From contig JADCGS010000043.1 in NCBI GenBank assembly GCA_020248865.1, positions 1-38,179 on the forward strand: a stretch of DNA of 38,179 nt, written 5' to 3'. Made by a program: the position numbers and the translations under genes. Source of the DNA: Burkholderiales bacterium (lineage in GTDB: Bacteria > Pseudomonadota > Gammaproteobacteria > Burkholderiales > Burkholderiaceae_F). Below are positions 22,501-28,775 of this stretch, piece after piece (position 1 is the first letter of the stretch; each line of letters starts with the position of its first letter). The notes under the pieces were generated by a model that worked only from the letters and a program-made list of their open reading frames with translations, was not told where the DNA came from and searched no databases.

Positions 22501-22941
22501 CTCGCGACCCAGCCGCCGGGCTTCTCGCGCGCGACCGGCCTGGCCCATGCGTGGGTGCTGCAGACCCATGCCGAGCTGCTGCGCGGCCGCGACGCGGCTG
22601 CCGCCGCCGCCTTGCACGCGGCGCTCGAAACGCTGGGGCGCGATCGCACCCTTCGCGATCGCGATGAGCTCCTGCGCCTGCTGCCAGCGCTGGCGCAACT
22701 GCTGGCTGCTCAGGGGCGACGCGACGAGGCGCAGCGAGTCCTGCAGGTCGCACTGGCCGATCCGCTGCTGAAGATCGCGCAACGGCGGCTGCTCGAGCAT
22801 TGGGCCGTGGGCGCTGGCTTCGCGCTGCCGCGCCGTCGCCGCCTCCTCGACGATGCCGGCTTGCGGGCCATGCTCGTGACCGCGGCGACGGTGCTGGCCG
22901 AGTACCCGCGGACGCGCCGCGCCACCGTCCGGCCCCGATAA
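19582..22941 (+). CDS. Large SARP/AfsR-like transcriptional regulator (winged helix, BTAD, NTPase, helical repeats)
   Basis: Predicted cytoplasmic regulator of about 1119 residues. No ATG is in frame near the domain start; GTG at 19582 is taken, with TTG at 19603 as alternative. Domain order: winged-helix DNA-binding fold at about 16-85 (LTLLGPPLCRIGARRLRLTP, then LLVYLALAGGPVARS and AALLWP, SNLRNLLHRLR); BTAD helical domain at about 100-240 (EPLLARAEALLAIDPLDEPL, RLMDEYGLEVAP); a Pro/Ala-rich linker; a STAND-like NTPase with P-loop GPGGIGKT near residues 356-363 and Walker B LLLLDNCE near 413; then Ala/Arg-rich helical repeats to the end. SARP proteins bind direct repeats with 11-bp spacing, and such repeats lie directly after this gene. 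The likely target is the lipoprotein gene downstream. The inducing signal is unknown. Confidence 0.82.
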   Translation: MAPQPAALTRTPSRAAVTLTLLGPPLCRIGARRLRLTPARPQQLLVYLALAGGPVARSAAAALLWPQRPAAAAGSNLRNLLHRLRSLPIGAAIEEHEQTLAAAIPSDVLDLRAALQRGDDGAALAAVGAPLLPGFEHSASEPFCDWLHREREQLHAELRAALLRAAPVLPAEPLLARAEALLAIDPLDEPLQQWRMRALAAQGRRGAALAAFNTLAQRLMDEYGLEVAPATRDLARTLGLGEASAAAAPGVPSTAAAEPPPAVDQHRADRRRRDRAGPAAAPAEADSSIGRPAPALVEAGPTRGAHGAARGLPLLSASGAAPPLAATTPLIGRASELATLAARLREQGPRMLTVTGPGGIGKTALLQALAQRLQATLGAPRLEWIALQGQANAADAAALIERRLAALPPQPVLLLLDNCEPFLRDATAATDEPGALPPAASNPLRRTVARLLAGLPALRVVATSRIPLGLPDESVFALRGLRGLAGRDDHAGLGPAVARQGVHRRQRLPPALELFLRDSPAHRGRAPHADELPALGRIAALTGGLPLALKLAARWTSLLSCEEIAQDLAQQLDVLGRGAGPVLPFAAVIERSWVLLVEPERRALRCLAVMPGSFDRALAQAAAGANLALLAQLADHSLLEWRSQDGHTQYRLHPLVRQWLLQPPQARPLEQQAAGLRVLRCLQARAAALPRGQLPAQARSQLFTEIDRHGPLYALAVEQAGAAHDAAALADLLPPLCAYMEYPPHTLLTPDRQLLPALAALRAAVVARRATSGAGVHDGTDAGPAPLQRALAVVAATTVLRLVWEDRFDEARQWIYTLRADGLAPLPNQVLIERLLLLRDGRIDAAIALLRARRADPALTPKEALQLDAIRGEAETLLPARRARGIARLQDALARLRAQRAELGDSRIRLQLVEALCAADRVDEALAAARAGVALARRSGRGSGLQWLMLATAQLAAGAAGAAAAAAARALASLATQPPGFSRATGLAHAWVLQTHAELLRGRDAAAAAALHAALETLGRDRTLRDRDELLRLLPALAQLLAAQGRRDEAQRVLQVALADPLLKIAQRRLLEHWAVGAGFALPRRRRLLDDAGLRAMLVTAATVLAEYPRTRRATVRPR

Positions 22942-22982
22942 ACGCCCATCAAACGCCCATCAAACGCCTACCGCTCTAAGTT
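22940..22982 (+). promoter_or_regulatory. Three 11-bp direct repeats, possible SARP operator with -10-like element
   Basis: AAACGCCCATC at 22940-22950 is repeated exactly at 22951-22961 and partly (AAACGCCTACC) at 22962-22972. The first copy overlaps the regulator's stop codon. Taking AAACGCC as the heptamer, the units are separated by 4 bp. The last heptamer ends 8 bp before TAAGTT (22977-22982), which could serve as a -10 element. Established SARP operators have heptamer direct repeats at 11-bp spacing, the last about 8 bp upstream of -10. The fit is seen in sequence; the function is inferred. Confidence 0.5.
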
Positions 22983-23210
22983 TGATGCCGCTGCCGGAAC
23001 AGCGCGACCTCGCGTTGTCCCGGCGGCGGCCGGAGGGACAAGGGCAATGCAGGACGCGGCTCGCGCGGAACCACCGCGCGGTCGACCGCAGAGCGGATCC
23101 GTCTCCCAGGTTGGATGCAAGCGCGCTGGCGCGCGACGACGTCCGCGCGGGCCGCCGGCCGGTGCGGTGGGTCGGCTGGCGCCGGTAACTCGAAAGCGGG
23201 GAACTACGTA

Positions 23211-25145
23211 ATGAGCACATCAAATACGACAGCCTGGACGGCGGCGCAGCGCCGCGCGCTGGCCACTCTTGCGGTTCTGAGCACCGTGGTCACGGCGCCG
23301 TTGCTGACAGCTTGCGGTGGTGGCAGCGACGCGCCGGCGCCCGCAGCGACGCCGGTTCCAACACCACCCCCTCCGCCGCCGGGCCCGGCTCCGGCCCCAG
23401 CCCCGGCCCCGGCCCCGGCCCCGGCCCCGGCCCCGGCCCCGGCCCCGGCCCCAGCCCCGGCCCCTACACCGCCGCCTGCCGGAGCAGGCCCCAGCATTAC
23501 CAGTGCCCCGCAAAGTCAGACCGTCAATGCCGGCGATCCGGTCACCCTGAGCGTGAGCGCCACTGGCACAGGCACGCTCAGCTACCTGTGGCAGCGCGAC
23601 GGCGTCGACACGCCGGTCGACGGGTTCGTCGACCTGTCGGGATCAAACTTTCCCGCGCGGCGCATCGATTCGGCGTCGCTGCTGGAGGGTGGCGCGCGCT
23701 TTCGCGTCAAGGTGAGTGACAGCGTCGGCAGCACCACCTCCGGCGAGGCGGTGCTCACGGTCGTTCCCAAGAGCGGCGTGAGCTATCCACGAGCCTGGAG
23801 CGCCGGCCAGTTGCTGCCGCGCTTCGACGGCTTTCTGTCGAGGTTCCCCCGCGGTGCCATGGCCGACGATGGCAGCGCCACGGTCCTGTTGTTGCGCTTA
23901 AAGGCCGACTGCAGCGATCGCAAATTGTTCGCGGTGCGCGCCACGATCGGGGCCAGTGGCCCGCACCAGTTCGGCACGCCGCGCCAGATCGACCTGCAGG
24001 CCGACGGCACGGCACTGCCGTTGCCGCCCTGCGTCCAGGACGACACTTCCGTCTCCACCTTCTTCATCTGGTCGGCCCCGAACGGCAATGCAGTGGCGTT
24101 CTGGAACACCATGGCCCCGTGTACTGCGCAGACCTACCAGACCAGCGGTGACTGCCGCTACCTGGCCGTGGCACGGTACCTGGCCGCCACCGACACCTGG
24201 GAGCCGGCCCAGCGCTTGGTCGATATTCCGAACCGCAACTTCAGCGGCCGCATCAACGACAAAGGCGACGTGCTGCTGGCCTACACCGGCTGGGAACGCA
24301 TCGGCAGCACCGTGACACATTCGCCCGCACTGGCTTGGCGCGCAGCCGGTGCCAGCACCTTCACCGTGCAACGCTTCGGCGGGCTGAATGCCGACCGTTA
24401 CAACCACGGTCTCGACGCCAACGGCCGCCTGCTGCTGGTGGGTGAGGCGGCGCGCAATGGCGGCGTCAGTCTGGTCTCGCATGAGGGCAGCATTGGCGGC
24501 GGCTTCGGCGCCGAGCAGACGGTGGCCAGCGGTCCGGCCAACACCGCCAACGGTCTGACCCTTGGCCGCATGGTCTTGGGCCGCAACGGCCGCGCGCTGA
24601 TGGTGTGGCAGCAGGGCGTCGGAACGCAGGCGCAGCAGGTCGGCTCGGCGCGCGACCTGGGCGGCGGCGCTTGGGCCAGTCCCCAGGTGCTGCCCACTTC
24701 GACGTTCGCGTTCGTCACCGTGGCCGACAACGGCAGCGGTCTCCTGCTCGATCTGAACAACTGCCAGGCCGTCGATTTCGGGACCAATGGCTGGGCCAGC
24801 AGCGTCATCGCGCTCACGCCGGCGCGCACACCCTGTTTCAGCGGCGGCATTCAGGTGACGCGCGACGGCAGCTTCTTGAGTGTGGGATCCCAAACAATCT
24901 GGTCCGTGTACGATGGGGTCGCGCGGGCCTACATCAAGCCCGCCGGCGGTCCGCTCGCCCCGGCCGATCTCCTGTTCGGCACCGTGATCCAGAGCGGTCT
25001 GTTCGCTCCGAACCCCGTGCTGTACTCGCAGAGCTCAGTGGGACTGGTGCTGTCCGAGTCGCCCTGGTCCACCCTGCCCACGCCGAGCGCGCCCGACGGG
25101 GTGAGGTCCACGGAAGATAACATCTGGGGCTGGACGCTGCGGTAA
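23211..25145 (+). CDS. Secreted lipoprotein with Pro-Ala stalk and Ig-like domain
   Basis: A 644-residue surface or periplasmic lipoprotein. The ATG has a gcgggga site upstream. The signal region (about residues 13-33) ends in the lipobox LLTAC. It is followed by GGGSDAPAPAA, a Pro-rich and then a Pro-Ala stalk (residues about 45-85) coded by a hexanucleotide repeat. Next is an Ig-like domain (about 90-185: PSITSAPQSQTVNAGDPVTL, LSYLWQRDG, FRVKVSDSVGS). The remaining 450 residues show recurring strand-turn units (for example NDKGDVLLAYTGWER, ANGRLLLVGEAARNGG, GRALMVWQQG, DNGSGLLLD) that suggest a beta-propeller. The long stalk would hold it away from the membrane. It lies downstream of the SARP-like gene and its candidate operator. 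Its ligand or role is unknown. Confidence 0.85.
   Translation: MSTSNTTAWTAAQRRALATLAVLSTVVTAPLLTACGGGSDAPAPAATPVPTPPPPPPGPAPAPAPAPAPAPAPAPAPAPAPAPAPTPPPAGAGPSITSAPQSQTVNAGDPVTLSVSATGTGTLSYLWQRDGVDTPVDGFVDLSGSNFPARRIDSASLLEGGARFRVKVSDSVGSTTSGEAVLTVVPKSGVSYPRAWSAGQLLPRFDGFLSRFPRGAMADDGSATVLLLRLKADCSDRKLFAVRATIGASGPHQFGTPRQIDLQADGTALPLPPCVQDDTSVSTFFIWSAPNGNAVAFWNTMAPCTAQTYQTSGDCRYLAVARYLAATDTWEPAQRLVDIPNRNFSGRINDKGDVLLAYTGWERIGSTVTHSPALAWRAAGASTFTVQRFGGLNADRYNHGLDANGRLLLVGEAARNGGVSLVSHEGSIGGGFGAEQTVASGPANTANGLTLGRMVLGRNGRALMVWQQGVGTQAQQVGSARDLGGGAWASPQVLPTSTFAFVTVADNGSGLLLDLNNCQAVDFGTNGWASSVIALTPARTPCFSGGIQVTRDGSFLSVGSQTIWSVYDGVARAYIKPAGGPLAPADLLFGTVIQSGLFAPNPVLYSQSSVGLVLSESPWSTLPTPSAPDGVRSTEDNIWGWTLR
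23387..23466 (+). repeat. CCGGCC hexanucleotide microsatellite coding for Pro-Ala
   Basis: Eight perfect tandem copies of ccggcc occupy 23403-23450, flanked by near copies with cca for ccg. The unit is a multiple of three, so a gain or loss of copies by slippage keeps the frame and only changes stalk length. On the minus strand it reads as GGCCGG repeats with strong structure-forming potential. Confidence 0.9.
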
Positions 25146-25252
25146 GTGCGAGTCGCAGGCACCCTGCGCGCCCGCCTGCGAGGGCAGGATGCCGCCGCAG
25201 CTTACGGAGGCAGATCGTGGATGCGCGGGGGCGACCTGGTGAAGCATCCGGG

Positions 25253-26302
25253 TTAGCTGCCGATTCCGGGCGCGGCCTCGTCGGCGCCCAGCGCCAGCAG
25301 CGCGAACGAAGCCAGCCAGTGGGTGCCGACGTAATGGCTTTCTGTGGCGGCTGGCAGCGAGGCTGCGCAGTGCGCGGCCACCGCGGCCTGCGCCGTCGGC
25401 TGCAGCGCCGGGGGCAGCCACGGCGCCAGCGTGCGCCAGCACCAGGCGCGCGCCAGGTTCAGTCCGTGCAGGTGCACGATCTTCGGATCGGTGGCGTCGC
25501 TGACCGCCACCGGCGTGAGCCAGCGCGCCAGTGCCGGCGCCGGCGGCACGAAGGCTCGCCACCAGTCTGCAAAGTCGCCGGGAGCGAGCACGCGCTGCAT
25601 CAGCAGCGCTTCGGTCAGCCCGGCCGAAAGGAAGTCGTCGCCGCCCGGCTCGTAGTCGGCCGGATAGCGCCGGTCGGCGCCGAACCAGCTCTGCGCACGC
25701 GCCCCGATCGCATGCGCCAGCGCGGCGTGGTCGTTGGCGCGGGCCCAGTCGAGCGCCAGCACCAGCGCGAAGGCGCTGTTGCCGTGCGTGCCGGCCCGCA
25801 CCGGGTAGTCGGCGCGCGGCAGAAACGCCAGGCAGCGGGCCGCGATGAGCTCCGCCAGCGGCTGCAGGGTTGCCTGCCAGCGCGCCGCCGCCGGATGCGG
25901 GGACGCGCCGAGCGCCTGGTGCAGCCGCAGCAGCCAGCCCCAGCCGTAGGGCCGCTCGAACGCGGCGCGTGGCTCGAAGTACGCGACCTCGCCCGCCACG
26001 TTGGCGGGCGTCAAGCGCGTCTCGAAGTGCGCCGTGATCGCCGCCTGCTGCGGCGGCGCCAGGTGCGGCAGCAGGCGCAGCAGCGTCCAGTGCATGTGCA
26101 CGCACGAGTGCCAGTCGTAGCTGCCCCAGAACACCGGGTGCAGCGCCGGCGGCGGCGCCAGATCGGCCGCCGCGCGCGCCAGGTGAACCAGGTGAAACGG
26201 CCAGGCGCGACCCACGCTCGCCAGCGCGGTGGCGGCCAGACGCCCGGCCGTGGCGGTGCCGAGTGCGTCGAGGGTCGGAGCGAAGGGCCGGACCCGGGTC
26301 AC
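25253..26302 (-). CDS. DUF2891 family protein
   Basis: About 349 residues, starting from a GTG at 26302 (VTRVRPFAPTLDALG). An in-frame ATG at 26368 lies inside repetitive sequence and would add 22 residues with no family match, so the GTG is preferred, though the start stays uncertain. DUF2891 features: LHPVFWGSYDWHSCVHMHW near residue 50, FERPYGWGWLLRLHQAL, RAGTHGNSAFALVLALDWAR, YEPGGDDFLSAGLTEALLM, HLHGLNLARAWCWR and the C-terminal SHYVGTHWLASFALLAL. The many Trp, His and Tyr and the helical pattern suggest an alpha/alpha-barrel enzyme of glycosidase-like fold, but no activity is established for the family that I can name. It converges with the lipoprotein gene at 23211 across a 107-bp gap. 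Confidence 0.85.
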   Translation of the reverse strand: MTRVRPFAPTLDALGTATAGRLAATALASVGRAWPFHLVHLARAAADLAPPPALHPVFWGSYDWHSCVHMHWTLLRLLPHLAPPQQAAITAHFETRLTPANVAGEVAYFEPRAAFERPYGWGWLLRLHQALGASPHPAAARWQATLQPLAELIAARCLAFLPRADYPVRAGTHGNSAFALVLALDWARANDHAALAHAIGARAQSWFGADRRYPADYEPGGDDFLSAGLTEALLMQRVLAPGDFADWWRAFVPPAPALARWLTPVAVSDATDPKIVHLHGLNLARAWCWRTLAPWLPPALQPTAQAAVAAHCAASLPAATESHYVGTHWLASFALLALGADEAAPGIGS

Positions 26303-26648
26303 GCACGCACCGAGTGGAATTGCGAAGCCAAAACGCCAAGACAGCGGTTTGTGCGCCGTGCGACGCATGGCGTACCGTCGTCCCCGCACGGGCGGGCACC
26401 CTGCGTCTTGACAGGTCGGCGCGCAACGACTCCGGGCCCCCGCCTGCGCGGGGACGACGGGCATTCGGATACGCGTTTCATGACTGCCGAATCGATGGCC
26501 ATCTCCCAATCGAGCGATCGCGGATGCCTGCGGGCATCCGCCGCACCTCGCTCGCGCGACCGGGCGCGCGCAACCGGGCTCGCGCGGGCTGCCGCACAAG
26601 TCCAGCTTCCTGGGTGACGTATCCGGGCTCGAGCACGGACGCGCGGGA
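26303..26648. other. Intergenic region with a REP-like inverted repeat
   Basis: About 346 bp separate the DUF2891 and J-domain genes, both on the minus strand. The middle holds the inverted repeat described separately. No other gene is supported; the open frames here have no ribosome site or family match. Confidence 0.5.
26375..26460. repeat. REP/BIME-like inverted repeat
   Basis: CCGTCGTCCCCGC at 26375-26387 is the exact inverse of GCGGGGACGACGG at 26448-26460, and GGCGGG/CCCGCC extend the pairing inward. Elements of the form cgtcgtccccgc...gcggggacgacg are scattered between genes in many proteobacteria. As RNA it would form a long stem that could protect or end the message of the J-domain gene. 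Confidence 0.7.
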
Positions 26649-27761
26649 TCAGAACGCCATGAAATCGCGCTTGGCCGACCGCAGCTGCTGCCGCTCGTGC
26701 TTGAGCCAACGCTTGACCGCCTCCGTGTCGTCCAGCATACGCAGCACGCGCTGCTGGTCCGTCAATTCGGCGTGCAACTCGCGTCGGGCCCGATCGAGCA
26801 CCTGGCCCAGCTTGTGCGGCTGGATGGCCGGTACGTGCTCAAGGCCGAACTCGATGCGAAAGCCCATCTCGACGCGGCCGATCTGCGTCCTCAGCTCGGC
26901 CAATTGCTCGCCCAGCACCTTGTTGTAGTGCTTGAGCCGCTGCTCGCTGGTCGTGGCGATATGGCTCGCGTCGATCTGCTCGATCTCCAGTTGCAACTCC
27001 AGCAGCGCCAGCAGATCGTTGGCGGCATAGGCCTGATTGACCCGCTGCATCAGCGCGGTCTTCTCTTCACGGCGGCTGTCATCGGTCTCGCGGTCCGGGT
27101 GCAGGGCGCTGGCCAGCTTGCGAAAAATCTCGCGCATCGACTGCAGGGCCTGTTGCGCCTCGGTCTCGCGTCGCTGCTGCGCGGCGCGCTTGCGCCGCTG
27201 CCCCGTCTTCGCGCTCCGATGCGCCTCTTGCGCCTCTTGCGCCGCCGCCTCTTCCCGCAGCTTCTGCTGCATGCGCCCGACCAGATCGGCATCCGTGTCC
27301 AGGCCCTCGTCGTCGCCCAGGTCGAAGCCGGTGATCGCTTCGGTCAGTTCCTTCATCGCCAGCAACATGTCGCGCCGCTCGGTGTCGAAGTCGGCGCCGG
27401 TGTGCTTGGCAAACAGCGCCTTCAGCGGTGCGTCGTCTTCGTTGGTCGCCAGCAGCGTGCCGACGGTGCCGCACAGCATGTCGCGCAGCATCTCGCGCTC
27501 GGCCTTGGTCCAGCTTCGCTGCGCGAGCAGCCCGTCCAGCGCAAAGGCCCATTGCCGGTGGGCGTTCGTCAGCTCGGTTTCCAGCGGCAGCACAAGCTCG
27601 CCGTGCACTTGGCGGTACTCGCCAATCCGCTCGTGCCAGGTTGCCAGGAGTTGCCGCGCTTGCTCGATTTGCCGGATGAGGTTGCCGAAGCGCCGCTGTG
27701 GCGCCGTCAGGGCTGCGCCGGTTGCGTCGGGCGAGATCAGCAGGGTATTGGTGCGCGACAT
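26649..27761 (-). CDS. J-domain-containing protein with coiled coils
   Basis: Soluble protein of 370 residues. A J-domain-like segment lies in the middle to late part (about residues 205-260): SMREIFRKLASALHPDRETD with the HPD motif needed to stimulate DnaK ATPase, then KTALMQRVNQAYAANDLLAL. It is flanked by charged coiled coils, about 165-205 (rich in Glu, Gln, Arg, Lys) and 265-360. The N-terminus (TLLISPDATGAALTAPQRRFGNLI) has no signal peptide. Similar proteins are annotated as DnaJ-like co-chaperones of unknown client. It is not the canonical DnaJ: no Gly/Phe region or zinc fingers are present. The gene stands alone, with 225 bp upstream to the pseudogene. Confidence 0.85.
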   Translation of the reverse strand: MSRTNTLLISPDATGAALTAPQRRFGNLIRQIEQARQLLATWHERIGEYRQVHGELVLPLETELTNAHRQWAFALDGLLAQRSWTKAEREMLRDMLCGTVGTLLATNEDDAPLKALFAKHTGADFDTERRDMLLAMKELTEAITGFDLGDDEGLDTDADLVGRMQQKLREEAAAQEAQEAHRSAKTGQRRKRAAQQRRETEAQQALQSMREIFRKLASALHPDRETDDSRREEKTALMQRVNQAYAANDLLALLELQLEIEQIDASHIATTSEQRLKHYNKVLGEQLAELRTQIGRVEMGFRIEFGLEHVPAIQPHKLGQVLDRARRELHAELTDQQRVLRMLDDTEAVKRWLKHERQQLRSAKRDFMAF

Positions 27762-27986
27762 GGGCTGGCTCTGAAGGGACAGGCGGGCATTATGCGTCGC
27801 GCATCATGCCGCCCCGGCCCGCACCGCCGCCGCAATGTGGAACTGCAACTGCGAGACCATCGGCGCGAGCACCGCGGCGTCGTGCGCGGGGCACGGGCGT
27901 CACGGTACGCACGGAAGCCTGGCAGCGCCGCGGCCAGCCGTGGCGCTGGAATCGGATAGACCGCGCCGGATTCACGCCGCGGCCGG

Positions 27987-28731
27987 TCACTCCGCGGGTA
28001 GCCGTCGCGAGCGTTCGCCGAGCGCTGGATGTGTGCTCAGGAAGCCGGTACGGCGATCCTTGCCTTCCAGTTTTTCTAACTCCTGGAACAGCCCGATCAG
28101 GGGCGCGGGGGCCATGCCATTGGCGCGCAGGAACGCCAGAGCGAAGTCATCGGCCTCCCGTTCCATGTCGCGCGAGTAGCTGAGCGCGCTCAACAGCACC
28201 GGCACGTTGGCGGCCAGTCCGGCGGTGTCGCCCCACAGAGCACCGTGGCCGCAAGGGAGACCGCGGCCGTCTGCAGCAGACGGCGCAGCACGTGCCGGCG
28301 GGCTACGTGCCCGAGTTCGTGGCCCAGGACTGCCAGGATGCGGTCGTCGGCCACCGCGGGGTCGCCCAGCATCTGCACCAGCCCGTCGAGCAGGACGATG
28401 GTGCCGCCGGGCAGCGCAAAGGCGTACACGCCCGCGGGACCTTCGGCATGGCGGAACAGCAACTGGTAACGGACCTCCGGCGCGAAGCGCGCCGCGGCCT
28501 GCGCAAAGCGCTGCTCGATGGCGGCCTGCCGCTCGGACGACAGTTGCGGAAGTACTCGGCACCGTTGCCGGTGAACACCAGCGGCTGCGACCCCTGGCGC
28601 GCCCGCAGCGCTGCCTGCTCCTCGTCACGGCGGCGCTGTTCGTCCCGTTCGGCCGCCACCTCCTGCGCGGATAGCTCGTCGCGCAAGGTGCCGGGTTCGA
28701 GGTCGTCGAAGGGCGATCGTCGTGACCGCAT
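27987..28731 (-). pseudogene. Fusion remnant: DUF898 (YjgN-like) N-terminus joined to an M48 metalloprotease, frameshifted
   Basis: Three reading frames must be joined. The first part (28731 to about 28543) starts MRSRRSPFDDLEPG and ends LVFTGNGAEYFRN, the opening of DUF898/YjgN membrane proteins just before their first transmembrane helix. It then passes abruptly into M48 protease sequence in another frame (LSSERQAAIEQRFAQAA, LLFRHAEGPAGVYAFALPGG, HELGH at 28307-28321). A second frame change near 28235 leads to the remainder (LWGDTAGLAANVPVLLSALS, DMEREADDFAL with the third zinc-ligand Glu, FLSTHPALGERSRRL). The two families are often neighbours, so a deletion between adjacent genes explains the joint. 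The protease N-terminus and all YjgN helices are missing, so the locus is probably dead. Confidence 0.75.
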
Positions 28732-28775
28732 GGGGTGAGGTGTCGAGCACCGGGCGCGAGACGGCGGGCCCGCCG

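Noticed and set aside
22982..23188. Plus-strand frame of 68 codons between regulator and lipoprotein
   Set aside because: Arg-rich with no ribosome site; more likely the leader of the lipoprotein transcript.
25217..26617. Plus-strand open frame of 466 codons
   Set aside because: Antisense to the DUF2891 gene, with no recognisable domain and Arg/Gln-rich shadow composition.
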